64,000 nucleotides of DNA, taken from an uncultured Cohaesibacter sp. Lineage in GTDB: Bacteria > Pseudomonadota > Alphaproteobacteria > Rhizobiales > Cohaesibacteraceae. The stretch lies in contig NZ_OY781091.1 in the NCBI RefSeq assembly GCF_963676275.1, positions 2,582,775 to 2,646,774 on the forward strand. The letters run 5' to 3'. Within the stretch, counting starts at the first letter, position 1; every line of letters starts with the position of its first letter. A program made the translations under genes and the position numbers. Shown in pieces: positions 53,774-63,754 of this stretch. Below the pieces are notes generated by a model. That model ran no database searches. It saw nothing but the letters and a program-made list of their open reading frames with translations, and was not told the DNA's origin.

Positions 53774-53800
53774 AATCTATAGCGAATTGTGTTGTTGAGC

Positions 53801-56494
53801 CTATTTGCGGGCGACCAGACAGTCACCACCGGCAGATTTGATCTGGTTACAGAAGTTGATCGCACCGGCCTGATCGGCAAAGGAACCAACGCGTACGCGA
53901 TAATAGGTGCCTCGCGCGCCCAGATCCGCCTCCTTGATATCAGGCTGATATCCGGCAAGCACGCTGCTCAACTGGGCCTGAATATTGGCATAGCTGGCTC
54001 TGGCCTGCTCAGGCGTCCGCTGAGAGGTAATCTGTACCGTAAAGCCACCATCGCCACTTGAAGTCGCAAAATTCTGTTGCGAAACAGTATTGGAAGCCTG
54101 GGCTGGAGCTGTCGGCGTCAGAACCATCGGAGCCTGCTGGGTCTGTTGGGTCTGCTGAGGCACAGCATTTCCGAATTGCGCAGGGCTGCTGTTGCTCTGT
54201 TCGGCGGCCTGAAGCGCTTCCAGTTCGGCAGGTTTTGCCTTCGGCAAAGGAACATTCTGCTGCAGGAACGGCTGGCTGGCCGCTCCGCCACTGATCAGAT
54301 TGCCATTGATGTCGCGATTGTTAGTCTGAGACATCGCCTGCTCGGATGGCGTTGCATTGAGCATCTGCTGATCCAGACCGGACACTTCCGGCTGAGTAGC
54401 AGCATCCTCGGCAGGAGCCTCGGATGTAACGAAAGTTCCATCAGGACGCACGACCACGGTCCGCACCTTTTTGGGAGCAACGGCACCGTTGACACTGTCA
54501 CCGTTCAAGTCGGACTGCGCAACGCTCTCCTGCCCGCCGGAAAGCGGAATTTCGCGTGGTGACTGACCGTTGGCATTGATGTCAAGCGGAGCCTCGGTGC
54601 CCGGCATCAGCGTTGTCGGCCCTTCGTCACTTTCGGTTCCATCAATACGATCATAAACCGTCTGATCCTGATGCGGAACAACGCGCCCGCCCGGATCTTC
54701 AGGGGTTTCCTTCACAGGGTCATTATTGGCTTCAATGATCGGGGTTTCAGTGTCGCCACTGCCGCTCTGACCAAAGCCCCATGCCAACAACCCACCAACA
54801 ACGATGACGCCAGCGGCGGCTGCCGCCATATACATTCCCTTGCGGGATTTACGCTTTGGCTGCGGCGCTGCCATGGCAGCAGCAGTCTCAAGGGTCGTAT
54901 ATTCTTCGTCCTGATAATTGGGAAGGCTTTCGGCTGCGGCCTGAGCGATCTTTGGATCCGCATAGGTTCCGTAATCTGGCGTTCCGTCATCACTATAGTC
55001 ACTGCCATAGTCATCACCGCCATTGTCGCCATAGACAGACGAGGCGGAGCCGTAATCCTGACCGTAACTCTGCCCGTAATTGGGGTTCTGGCCGTAATTG
55101 GGATTCTGGCCATATCCTCTGGAGGCAGGTTCCCTGTAGGATGGCTCGCGACCATAATTGGCATATTCATCAGACCGACCGGCGACATTTACATCGGGAG
55201 CCGCATGACGGCTCTGGGCCGGTTCACCATAGCGGGTGAATGGCTCCGAATTGCGCTGTGCGGCCGGATCATTGAATATGGCAAAAGGATCCTGACGTGT
55301 CTCCTGCGGAGCGGATCGACCACCCGACGGCTCCGAAGCGCGCGGATAGTCATAACCCTCATCCTGCTTCTGAGGCGCATCGGAATAACCGCCACCATAG
55401 GAACGAGAACCGGCAGAAGAACGAGAAGAAACTTCCGGAGCATATCGCGAAGGTTCGGCATGATGGCCATAAACGACATCGGCCCCGTCATCGCTTTCAT
55501 CCTCCACCCCATAATTCTGCATGGGATCGACGGCGGGAGCGGTCTGTCGACTGGCGCTCCAGCTGGAAGGCATGACGGCTTCATGCGGAGCTTCCGGCTC
55601 GGAAAGCTCACCACCCGGACGATAGCTGCCAAACGGATATTCGACCGCTGACGGCTGAACCGGCGGCTCAGGCTGACGGCCATATTGCGGCCCGGTAGCG
55701 CCTGCGTCATAGGAACGCGGATTTTGAGGATAGCTCTGCCGGGGCTGCGAGATGGAAACATCAGGCGCATGCGGAGCAACGTCAACGCTCTCCTCTTCTT
55801 CAGCCTCTTCATAGACAGGATTTTCACGCTGACCAGCAAAGAAGGCATCATCCTTCTGCGCAGAAGGCCGGCTCAGCTGACCATAACTGCCGCTGGTCGC
55901 AACAGGGGATTCATCCTCGACCTCAGGCTCTGCCTGACGGCCATAATCAACATCCCGCCTTGCAGAAGCAGACGAACCTGAAGCCGGCGCTATTTCATCA
56001 AACAGCGAACTCCAGTCATCAAGTCCGGAACCACGCCCCGGAGCAGGCTCGGAAGAGGAAGCGGTTGCTTCCACCTTCGGCGCCAGCGATGGCGCTTCCG
56101 CCTGAGGCGCTGATCTTGCCGGTTGCGGCCGGTTCTGCGACAACGGATGTGGACGCATCATAGGATCTTCCTTTGACGCATCCATAGCCAGATCTACGCG
56201 GGGAGCCGATTGTTTCGGAGAAGAGGCTTGCGGCCTTGCACCGACATCATCATGCTGCCCTCGCAATTCTCTTATCAATTCCTGCTCAAGAATCCGCAAA
56301 TCATCATCAGAAACGGAACTTCCCCCGCGCTGACCATATGCTTTTGCGAAATCGCCACTTGAGACGATTCGATCCAGTTCGGCCAAGGGATCTTCCATAA
56401 CCGGCCCCGCATCCTTGTCTTCACGAGCCTTACGTTCGAAGTCGGACCAGTTTGATGCAGGCATTTGCGGCTTCTTGTCATTGGGTTCGGACAT
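53801..56494 (-). CDS. Large SPOR-domain membrane protein with low-complexity cytoplasmic region
   Basis: 897 residues from ATG 56494 (AAGG upstream); an ATG at 56512 is also in frame. Residues ~1-535 are disordered, rich in Ser/Pro/Gln/Tyr/Gly, including a Tyr-Gly-Gln repeat patch (YGQNPNYGQNPNYGQ). A single TM helix (MAAAAAGVIVVGGLLAWGFG, ~550) is followed by a periplasmic linker and a C-terminal SPOR domain (~815-897: GGFTVQITSQRTPEQ, YRVRVGSFADQAGAINFC). SPOR domains bind denuded glycan at septa. Located between argS and scpA, as usual in Hyphomicrobiales. Probably a division-site protein. Confidence 0.88.
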   Translation of the reverse strand: MSEPNDKKPQMPASNWSDFERKAREDKDAGPVMEDPLAELDRIVSSGDFAKAYGQRGGSSVSDDDLRILEQELIRELRGQHDDVGARPQASSPKQSAPRVDLAMDASKEDPMMRPHPLSQNRPQPARSAPQAEAPSLAPKVEATASSSEPAPGRGSGLDDWSSLFDEIAPASGSSASARRDVDYGRQAEPEVEDESPVATSGSYGQLSRPSAQKDDAFFAGQRENPVYEEAEEEESVDVAPHAPDVSISQPRQSYPQNPRSYDAGATGPQYGRQPEPPVQPSAVEYPFGSYRPGGELSEPEAPHEAVMPSSWSASRQTAPAVDPMQNYGVEDESDDGADVVYGHHAEPSRYAPEVSSRSSAGSRSYGGGYSDAPQKQDEGYDYPRASEPSGGRSAPQETRQDPFAIFNDPAAQRNSEPFTRYGEPAQSRHAAPDVNVAGRSDEYANYGREPSYREPASRGYGQNPNYGQNPNYGQSYGQDYGSASSVYGDNGGDDYGSDYSDDGTPDYGTYADPKIAQAAAESLPNYQDEEYTTLETAAAMAAPQPKRKSRKGMYMAAAAAGVIVVGGLLAWGFGQSGSGDTETPIIEANNDPVKETPEDPGGRVVPHQDQTVYDRIDGTESDEGPTTLMPGTEAPLDINANGQSPREIPLSGGQESVAQSDLNGDSVNGAVAPKKVRTVVVRPDGTFVTSEAPAEDAATQPEVSGLDQQMLNATPSEQAMSQTNNRDINGNLISGGAASQPFLQQNVPLPKAKPAELEALQAAEQSNSSPAQFGNAVPQQTQQTQQAPMVLTPTAPAQASNTVSQQNFATSSGDGGFTVQITSQRTPEQARASYANIQAQLSSVLAGYQPDIKEADLGARGTYYRVRVGSFADQAGAINFCNQIKSAGGDCLVARK

Positions 56495-56572
56495 GACGAT
56501 TTGCCTTTTCATTCATACACTTAACTCGTATTGCCTGGCAAAACATTGTCTTCGGAAATGATCGGTAACGAA

Positions 56573-58333
56573 TTATCGCATTTCTTCGGGTGCAGACACA
56601 CCGAGCAGACCGAGACCGGAACCAATTACCGTTGCCACGGCCTGAACAAGAGCCAAGCGCGCCAGTGTCATTTTGTCATCTTTAGCGTTAATAAAGCGTA
56701 ATTGCGGCATTTCCTTGCCTTTGTTCCACACAGCATGAAAATATCCGGCAAGATCATAAAGGTAAAACGCAACCCTATGGGGCTCTTGTGTTTCAGCTGC
56801 ACCCTCGACTATACGCGGATATTCAGACAACTTCCTGATCAACGCCAGTTCTAGCTCATCATTTATAGCACTAAGATCAGCTTTTGCCAGTTCTTCCTTC
56901 TCTACGGACAGATGAGGCACCTCATTTGCTGCCTGACGGAAAATGGAAGCGGTGCGCGCATGGGCATATTGCACATAGAAAACCGGATTATCTTTGCTCT
57001 GCTCGGTGACCTTCGCAAAATCGAAGTCAATCGTCACTTCAGACTTGCGATACATCATCATGAAACGCACGGCATCAACACCGACTTCTTCGACCACGTC
57101 ACGCAGCGTAATGAAGTTACCGGCCCGCTTCGACATTTTCAGTTGTTCGCCGTTGCGCATAAGATTAACCAGCTGGCAAATCTTGACCTCAAGCCCGCCT
57201 TTACCTTGGGTAATCGCCGCCACAGCAGATTTAAGTCTTTTGACATAACCGCCATGGTCTGCCCCCAGAATATCGACCTGTTGCGAGAAGCCCCGTTTGA
57301 ACTTGTCGAAATGATAGGCGATATCATTGGCAAAATAGGTATTGCTACCATCCGATTTCTTCAGCGGACGGTCGATATCGTCACCGAATTCTGTGGACCG
57401 AAAGAGGGTTTGCTCGCGATCTTCCCAATCATCGGGCAGCTGGCCCTTGGGCGGCGGCAGGGTTCCGACATAAACATGCCCCTTTTCAGTCAGCCATTCG
57501 ATGGCTTCCTTGACCCGGTCTTTGGCTCCAACGATCAGGCTGCGCTCGGAGAAGAAAACATCATGCTTCACATTCAGGGCAGCAAGGTCGCCCCGGATCA
57601 TATCCATCATGGCATCGACAGCAAAGCTGCGCACCAGAGGCAGCCATTCCTCTTCGCTCGCCCGCTTGAGCTTGTCGCCATGCTCCTTTGCCAGCGCTTC
57701 GCCGACAGGAACGAGATAATCGCCCGGATAAAGCCCGTCAGGGATGGTGCCGATATCATCGCCCAGCGCCTGACAATAGCGCAGGAAGGCAGAGCGCGCC
57801 AAAACATCGACCTGAGCGCCCGCATCATTGATATAATATTCGCGGCACACGTCATAACCGGCAAAATCAAGCAGATTGGCAATGCAATCGCCCAGCACGG
57901 CACCGCGCGTATGGCCCACATGCATAGGCCCTGTCGGGTTGGCCGAAACATATTCAACATTGATCTTTTCGCCAGCGCCAAGATTGCACCGACCAAAGGC
58001 AGCCCCGGTTTCAACAATCCTTGAAACCAGCCCGCGCCAGAAGTCATCGGACAGCGTCATGTTGATAAAGCCCGGCCCGGCGACGTCCACCTTGGCAACA
58101 TCGCTATCCTTGGCAAGAGCTTCGGCTATCTTTTCGGCAACATCGCGCGGCTTCATGCCGACTTGCTTGGAAAGCACCATCGCGGCATTCGTGGCCAGAT
58201 CCCCATGGGCAGCATCGCGTGGAGGCTCGACAATCACCCGTGCCAGATCGAGATCGGTGCCATCTCGCGCGGTCAGTCCGATTGTGCTGATTGCTTCCTT
58301 GACCCGGTCGGTAAAAATAGTAAAGACGTTCAT
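56573..58333 (-). CDS. argS: Arginyl-tRNA synthetase
   Basis: 586 residues from ATG 58333, the normal family length; the frame opens 40 codons earlier without homology. HIGH-like motif [14 protein letters not shown] near residue 130, and KMSKS-like [12 protein letters not shown]-terminal Add1 tRNA D-loop domain, DALR anticodon domain at the C-terminus ([15 protein letters not shown]). Charges tRNA-Arg. 78 bp before the SPOR-gene start. Confidence 0.97.
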   Translation of the reverse strand: MNVFTIFTDRVKEAISTIGLTARDGTDLDLARVIVEPPRDAAHGDLATNAAMVLSKQVGMKPRDVAEKIAEALAKDSDVAKVDVAGPGFINMTLSDDFWRGLVSRIVETGAAFGRCNLGAGEKINVEYVSANPTGPMHVGHTRGAVLGDCIANLLDFAGYDVCREYYINDAGAQVDVLARSAFLRYCQALGDDIGTIPDGLYPGDYLVPVGEALAKEHGDKLKRASEEEWLPLVRSFAVDAMMDMIRGDLAALNVKHDVFFSERSLIVGAKDRVKEAIEWLTEKGHVYVGTLPPPKGQLPDDWEDREQTLFRSTEFGDDIDRPLKKSDGSNTYFANDIAYHFDKFKRGFSQQVDILGADHGGYVKRLKSAVAAITQGKGGLEVKICQLVNLMRNGEQLKMSKRAGNFITLRDVVEEVGVDAVRFMMMYRKSEVTIDFDFAKVTEQSKDNPVFYVQYAHARTASIFRQAANEVPHLSVEKEELAKADLSAINDELELALIRKLSEYPRIVEGAAETQEPHRVAFYLYDLAGYFHAVWNKGKEMPQLRFINAKDDKMTLARLALVQAVATVIGSGLGLLGVSAPEEMR

Positions 58334-58543
58334 CTTCAATCCTGTCTGATCGTCGGCCAGTGGCGGGCGGTCCTTAAATTTCTCGCCACGAGAAGCGCAC
58401 AACTGGCACATATTGCTGGTCGCAAGAAGAGGCTCTGTACAGAATCTGTACATACGGGCGCGCGCATTTGGTCAAATCCTGACACAAAATATCGCCACAT
58501 GGGACCCCTGTCCCGCAAAAATTCAAATGTTCGGGGATACGCT

Positions 58544-59758
58544 CTAACCCAAATATGGTGTGACGTCAAACAGACGTTTATGCTCCTGAATAGCAAAACG
58601 GTCTGTCATACCAGCCACATAGTCGGCGACGCGACGGGCCACGATCTTGTCGGGAGCCCCATCCAGATCGAACTGCCAGTTAAACGGCATCATGTCGGGT
58701 GCCTTAAAATGATACAGGAAAAGATCCTTGAGCACCTGCTCGGCATTGCGCATGATGCGCATGACATTGTCTTCGCGATAGACTTTTTCAAACAGGAACC
58801 GCCGAATAGCGGTGACAGCCTCTGTCATTTCAGCGGAAAAGCCAACGATGGTCTGGGAGGCCTCCCGCACATCATCGACCGATTGCGGCTTGAGGCGCGA
58901 CAGATTGTCCATCGATGTATTGATGACATCCTCGACCATGCGCGTAATGAGACGGCGAACCAGTTCATGCGCGGTCCGCTCCTCGCTCAATCCCGGATAT
59001 ATATCCTCCACCTCGCCAAGAAGATCGGACAGCATCGGCACATCGCGCAGCTGGTCGAGCGATATCAGCATCGCTCTCAGACCATCATCAATATCATGGG
59101 AATTATAGGCGATATCATCGGCAATCGCCGCCGCCTGCGCCTCGATGCTGGCATAGGACCACAGCATTAAATCCTGTTGCTCGGCATAAACGCGGATGGC
59201 ATAGGGCAGCCCCTTTTCATAATGCCCAATTCCCTTGCCCTGCCTGTCGGTAAGCGGCCCGTTATGCTTGACCAGCCCTTCCAGCGTTTCCCAGCTCAGA
59301 TTGAGCCCGTCATGCTCGGCATAGCATTGCTCCAGTGCCGTCACCGCGCGCAGCGACTGGGCATTGTGATCAAAGCCACCATAAGGTGCCATCACAAAAT
59401 CAAGCGCACGTTCACCCGCATGACCAAAGGGCGTGTGGCCCAGATCATGGGAAAGCGCCAACGCCTCGGCCAGATCTTCATCGACAGAAAGGGCGCGGGC
59501 AATGGAGCGGGCAATCTGGGAGACTTCCAGCGTGTGGGTAAGCCGTGTACGAAACATGTCCCCCTCATGATAGAGGAATACCTGTGTCTTGGCCTGCAAG
59601 CGCCTGAAAGCTGCGGAATGGATGATGCGGTCGCGGTCTCGCTGAAAGGGTGTCCGGGTCGGGCTGGCCGGTTCATCAAACAGACGCCCCCTGCTCTGCC
59701 CGGGCAAAACGGCATAACGGGCACGCGGCTGCGCACCAAATCCAATCTCGGGAATCAT
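58544..59758 (-). CDS. dgt: Deoxyguanosinetriphosphate triphosphohydrolase-like protein
   Basis: 404 residues. HD-domain dNTP hydrolase. Metal-binding residues: FRTRLTHTLEVSQIARSI (His), SHDLGHTPFGHAGE (HD), and a later Asp in SIEAQAAAIADDIAYNSHDI. N-terminal RTPFQRDRDRIIHSAAFRRLQ is diagnostic. Controls the dNTP pool or nucleotide hygiene. Divergent from erpA, and upstream of argS in the usual order. Confidence 0.94.
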   Translation of the reverse strand: MIPEIGFGAQPRARYAVLPGQSRGRLFDEPASPTRTPFQRDRDRIIHSAAFRRLQAKTQVFLYHEGDMFRTRLTHTLEVSQIARSIARALSVDEDLAEALALSHDLGHTPFGHAGERALDFVMAPYGGFDHNAQSLRAVTALEQCYAEHDGLNLSWETLEGLVKHNGPLTDRQGKGIGHYEKGLPYAIRVYAEQQDLMLWSYASIEAQAAAIADDIAYNSHDIDDGLRAMLISLDQLRDVPMLSDLLGEVEDIYPGLSEERTAHELVRRLITRMVEDVINTSMDNLSRLKPQSVDDVREASQTIVGFSAEMTEAVTAIRRFLFEKVYREDNVMRIMRNAEQVLKDLFLYHFKAPDMMPFNWQFDLDGAPDKIVARRVADYVAGMTDRFAIQEHKRLFDVTPYLG

Positions 59759-59979
59759 TATTCATCCATTCCAAATTCAAGAGTCTTGCAAAGCACCGTC
59801 AAAATGGTTGACTTGCAGCTTTTCGATCTTAACTATCAAAAGAAAGAGTAGACTTTGTGAAAGCTCATATACAGAGCCGTTTCTCTATTGTCAGGTCAAA
59901 AACATCCAGTATTGCGCACAGAATCCCAAAATACGGGCTCTGTAGAAGCACGGATGAAAGTTGGAACAGGAATTTCCAA

Positions 59980-60309
59980 ATGTCAAACCCGATCACAGTC
60001 ACCGATCGCGCCATCAAACGAATCGCCACCATCCTTTCCAAAGAGAAGGAAGGGGCCATGCTGCGCATTTCCGTCAGCGGCGGCGGCTGCTCCGGTTTTC
60101 AATATAATTACGACATCGTGACCAGCCGCGAAGACGACGATCTGGTCATCAACAAGGACGGCGCCACCATCCTTTTCGATCCGCTCTCTTTGCAATATAT
60201 GGAAGGCTCGGAAGTTGATTTTGTCAGCGATCTGATGGGACAGTCATTCCAGATCAAGAACCCTGTTGCCACCGCCTCCTGCGGATGCGGCACCAGCTTT
60301 TCGATCTGA
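59980..60309 (+). CDS. erpA: Iron-sulfur cluster insertion protein ErpA
   Basis: 109 residues from ATG 59980 (upstream open codons lack homology). A-type Fe-S carrier: Cys ligands in SGGGCSGFQYNY and in ASCGCGTSFSI at the C-terminus. Delivers [4Fe-4S] clusters to apo-proteins. Conserved neighbour of dgt (divergent) and xthA (same strand) in this order. Confidence 0.94.
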   Translation: MSNPITVTDRAIKRIATILSKEKEGAMLRISVSGGGCSGFQYNYDIVTSREDDDLVINKDGATILFDPLSLQYMEGSEVDFVSDLMGQSFQIKNPVATASCGCGTSFSI

Positions 60310-60393
60310 TTGCCCCTCGGCCCGCTGCTACGAAACCGGCCAACATCCAAGCGACAAAGCTCAATATCCACGCCACACAGCAAAGAGGCTCCC

Positions 60394-61185
60394 ATGCGCA
60401 TAGCCACCTGGAACATCAACGGCATCAAGGCCCGTCACCCCAATCTGCTGCGCTGGCTGGAAGAGGAAAAGCCCGACATTGCCTGCCTGCAGGAAATCAA
60501 GTCGGTGGATGAGGCCTTCCCACGCGCCGACATCGAAGCGCTGGGCTATAATGTCGAAACCCACGGCCAGAAGAGCTTCAATGGCGTGGCTATCCTCTCG
60601 CGCCTGCCCTTCGAAGAGGTCAATCGCGGCCTGCCCGGCGATGACAGCGACGAGCAGGCCCGTTTCATCGAAGGCCTGTTCGCAACCAACAAGGGTCCGT
60701 TGCGGGTCATCAGTCTCTATCTGCCAAATGGCAACCCGGTCGACAGCGACAAATATCCCTACAAGCTGGGCTGGATGCGGCGCCTGATAAGCTGGACCAG
60801 AGAGCGCCTGCTGCTGGAGGAAGCCTTCATGCTTTCAGGTGACTATAATGTCATTCCAACCGCAGAAGATGTTCATGATCATGACGCATGGTGGGGAGAT
60901 GCGCTTTATCGCGAGGAAACGCTGGAGCTTTTCCGAGAGCTCAAGGCGCTTGGCCTGACCGAGGCTTTCCGCGCCTGCAATGGGACCCCGCATCAATATT
61001 CATTCTGGGATTATCAGGCCGGTGCCTGGCCGCGCAACAATGGCATTCGCATCGACCATCATCTGCTCTCGCCCGAAGCGGCAGACATGCTCAAGAGCTG
61101 CGAAATCCAGAAGGCCACACGCGACTGGGAAAAGCCGTCCGACCATGTGCCGGTAATGTTGACCCTCAATTGCAAACAGGCCTGA
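60394..61185 (+). CDS. xthA: Exodeoxyribonuclease III
   Basis: 263 residues from ATG 60394 (AAAGAGG upstream). AP endonuclease and 3' exonuclease of base-excision repair. Active-site segments MRIATWNINGIKARH, CLQEIKS (Glu metal ligand), LSGDYNVIP, and the C-terminal GIRIDHHLLS and PSDHVPV (His). Mg-dependent EEP fold over the full length. Follows erpA by 84 bp. Confidence 0.96.
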   Translation: MRIATWNINGIKARHPNLLRWLEEEKPDIACLQEIKSVDEAFPRADIEALGYNVETHGQKSFNGVAILSRLPFEEVNRGLPGDDSDEQARFIEGLFATNKGPLRVISLYLPNGNPVDSDKYPYKLGWMRRLISWTRERLLLEEAFMLSGDYNVIPTAEDVHDHDAWWGDALYREETLELFRELKALGLTEAFRACNGTPHQYSFWDYQAGAWPRNNGIRIDHHLLSPEAADMLKSCEIQKATRDWEKPSDHVPVMLTLNCKQA

Positions 61186-61265
61186 GCGCGCATCACCAAG
61201 CGAGCCCCCGGACCTGTCGAAGCCGTGATCCAATAGCCAGAAGCTATAAAGCCATTTTGTGAGTA

Positions 61266-61298
61266 AAAAGGAAAGCGCGGCGAGTGATCAATCGCCGC
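61266..61298 (-). terminator. Terminator overlapping the exoR stop codon
   Basis: GCGGCGA (61277-61283) pairs with TCGCCGC (61292-61298), 8-nt loop, with a CTTTCCTTTTT tail on the - strand. The stop codon of the Sel1 gene (61288-61290) is in the loop, so translation could influence termination. Confidence 0.75.
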
Positions 61299-62103
61299 CT
61301 TTCTCCAACCATTCGCTGGCAAGGGCAACGGCCTTCTTGCGCGTTGCCTCATCAGCCAGAGCAAAAGCCGCTTCCTGCCGATCCAGAACCTCGGGATTGG
61401 TCGAATCCAGCGTTCGGGCAATCGTCAGCCACTTGAGGCCATTGACCGGCTGCCGTGGCAGAATATTGCCCTCAAGCAGCATCTCACCAAGCTCCAATTG
61501 CGCCGGGACGTGCCCCTTGCGAGCCGCTTTACTTAGCCAGCGCGCCGCCATTTTCGGCTCGATCTTGCCGTCCGACTGGTCCAGATAGGACATGGCCAGA
61601 TGATATTGGGCATCAGGATCGCGGAAATAGGAGGCAGCATATTGCAAAAAGTCCCGCGCCTTGCCCGGATCCGGAGTAAGCTTGCCCACGATACCGGTGC
61701 GGACAAAACTGCTCAATTTGACGATGGCATTGGAGACATAGCGAGCCTCAACTGAGCCGGGCTGGGCATCGCCATATTGCTTGACGATGCCATTGAACAG
61801 ATCGAAGGCCTGACCGGGGTCCTTGACCACGCCGTCGCCTTCTTCATACATGCGCCCCAGCTTCCATTGCGATGCCATATGCCCGTTATGGGCAGCATAG
61901 GTCAGCGCCTGTACGGCAGTCGATTTGTTGCCGAACTTGTAGGCCTGCGCACCGAACCGAAAGGCTTCATCGGGACTGGCCTGCCCCTCTTCGATCGTCC
62001 GCGGATCGAAGGCATAGGAAGGCATACTCCCTGCGGCTCCAAACAAACCGACAAGAGCCAAAGTCTGCAATAGCTTTACCGCAAAACTCGTTTGACGCTT
62101 CAT
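61288..62103 (-). CDS. exoR: ExoR-like Sel1-repeat periplasmic regulator
   Basis: 271 residues. Signal peptide (MKRQTSFAVKLLQTLALVG, cleavage near SYAF). Sel1 repeats: ALTYAAHNGHMASQWKLGRM, FLQYAASYFRDPDAQYHLAM, WLSKAARKGHVPAQLELGEM, plus the ExoR-type end (GLKWLTIAR). ExoR of rhizobia holds the ChvG/ExoS sensor inactive in the periplasm; its loss turns on the ChvI regulon (exopolysaccharide, acid response). Length and repeat arrangement agree with ExoR. chvG and chvI are not in this window. Confidence 0.82.
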   Translation of the reverse strand: MKRQTSFAVKLLQTLALVGLFGAAGSMPSYAFDPRTIEEGQASPDEAFRFGAQAYKFGNKSTAVQALTYAAHNGHMASQWKLGRMYEEGDGVVKDPGQAFDLFNGIVKQYGDAQPGSVEARYVSNAIVKLSSFVRTGIVGKLTPDPGKARDFLQYAASYFRDPDAQYHLAMSYLDQSDGKIEPKMAARWLSKAARKGHVPAQLELGEMLLEGNILPRQPVNGLKWLTIARTLDSTNPEVLDRQEAAFALADEATRKKAVALASEWLEKGGD

Positions 62104-62565
62104 GTCACACCACTCGCCTGCCCGGCATCAAGAACATCGCTGTTCGACGCCCTGCAGGCCCGTCTCCTGTTCACCCGGCAGCATCGCTCCCAAGACCGGG
62201 TTCAATATTTTCTTCTGCCCTGAAACTCTCTGCTTGAAGAAATGTTCTGCCTGTTACCAAGACCCTAAAAATGTCACTTCTATGACGGCCCTCATTAACT
62301 TTTGACGACTCTTTCTTCAACAGCGCTCAAGCTGACCGCATAATGTGGCTGAACACAGGCAGAAGGGGTTAAGCAGAATGGTTAACGAAGTATTTTTCAA
62401 CCGGCCGTGTCTTTTCTGCAACGCTTCACCCAAAAGTCACCATTAAATAAACATAGGTAATTTTAACCATGCCTGAAATTTCTGTTCTCACACCTCACTT
62501 AAGGTTAAGCTATTCCAGATAGTCTGTTTCAAAGCGGCAACTGGAACGATTCACGGGAGGGAACC
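62104..62565. other. Divergent intergenic region between exoR and ppk2
   Basis: 462 bp with no supported gene. AT-rich from ~62,280 on and with several GGTTAA boxes (near 62366, 62379 and 62504). It should hold the exoR promoter on the - strand and the ppk2 promoter on the + strand. I could not settle on a convincing -35/-10 pair. Confidence 0.45.
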
Positions 62566-63609
62566 ATGCCAAAGCCAGCCGATGACAACACGATCAGCTC
62601 TCTTGATGAAACGACCGACAAGCCGCATGAATTGACGAATCTGGAAAGGATTTTGCAACAGAGCAAGCCTGATGAAGGGCTCGCGAAATCCGAAGAAGAG
62701 GCAAATGCCCCTGCGGGCGCGGCTGAGGAAACGCCTCACTCATCCCCATCCATCTATGAGATGCGCCACGATCCCAGCGAGATCAGACGTGTCTTCGAGC
62801 GTGGCGTTTATCCCTACAAGACCAAAATGAAGCGTCAGACCTATGAAAAGCAGAAAAGCCTTTTGCAGGTTGAGCTGCTCAAGGCGCAGAAATGGGTCGA
62901 AGAATCAGGCGAAAAGATCGTTGTGCTGTTTGAGGGTCGCGATGCGGCAGGCAAAGGCGGCACCATCAAGCGCTTCATGGAACATCTCAATCCCCGCACG
63001 GCCAGCGTTATAGCGCTCAACAAGCCGACCGACCGCGAGCGCACCCAATGGTATTATCAGCGCTATGTGGCTCATCTGCCCGGCGCCGGAGAAATGGTGC
63101 TGTTTGACCGCTCCTGGTATAACCGCGCTGGCGTTGAAAGGGTCATGGGTTTCTGCTCCCCCAGCGAATATCTTGAATTCATGCGCCAGACACCGGAATT
63201 TGAGCGCATGATCTGCCGCTCCGGCATCCGTCTGTTCAAATACTGGTTCTCGGTCACGCAGGAAGAGCAGCGCCGCCGTTTCTCCTCCAGAGAAACCGAT
63301 CCGCTCAAACAATGGAAGCTGTCACCGGTCGACAAGGCATCGCTTGATAAGTGGGACGACTATACCGAGGCCAAGGAAGCCATGTTCTTCTACACCGACA
63401 CCGCCGATGCCCCATGGACCATTATCAAATCCAATGACAAGAAACGGGCGCGACTAAACTGCATGCAGCATTTTCTGGCCAGCCTGCCCTACCCCAACAA
63501 GGATCGCCACATCGTCCATGGTCCCGATCCGCTGATTGTCGGCAGCTCCGGACAGGTCATCGGCAACGACGCCCACATTCTGGGCAAGAGCCTGAGCCCG
63601 AACGATTAG
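62566..63609 (+). CDS. ppk2: Polyphosphate kinase 2
   Basis: 347 residues with strong ribosome site GGAGGG. Transfers phosphate between polyphosphate and nucleoside diphosphates (GDP or ADP). Walker A is EGRDAAGKGGT near residue 130, the lid is RERTQWYYQRYVAHLP, Walker B region FDRSWYNRAGVERVMGF, and the C-terminal PPK2 box includes KSNDKKRARLN. A ~65-residue acidic, probably disordered N-terminal extension precedes the domain. Single-domain PPK2 of class I type. A strong terminator follows. Confidence 0.93.
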   Translation: MPKPADDNTISSLDETTDKPHELTNLERILQQSKPDEGLAKSEEEANAPAGAAEETPHSSPSIYEMRHDPSEIRRVFERGVYPYKTKMKRQTYEKQKSLLQVELLKAQKWVEESGEKIVVLFEGRDAAGKGGTIKRFMEHLNPRTASVIALNKPTDRERTQWYYQRYVAHLPGAGEMVLFDRSWYNRAGVERVMGFCSPSEYLEFMRQTPEFERMICRSGIRLFKYWFSVTQEEQRRRFSSRETDPLKQWKLSPVDKASLDKWDDYTEAKEAMFFYTDTADAPWTIIKSNDKKRARLNCMQHFLASLPYPNKDRHIVHGPDPLIVGSSGQVIGNDAHILGKSLSPND

Positions 63610-63655
63610 TCGCGCCCAAAAGGTCAAAGGGCCAATATTAAGACGCCAGAAATCA

Positions 63656-63689
63656 AAAGGGGGAAGTGACAAATGTCACTTCCCCCTTT
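63656..63689. terminator. Strong bidirectional terminator after ppk2
   Basis: A perfect 16-bp inverted repeat (63656-63671 with 63674-63689, AA at centre). The outer bases give an A-run on one side and T-run on the other, so it can stop both ppk2 and the convergent gene. Confidence 0.92.
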
Positions 63690-63754
63690 CCTTGCGCCAG
63701 AAGCGATCGCAAAATAAACGCACTTCAAAGCCACACAAGTCTCAGGCAGCAGGC

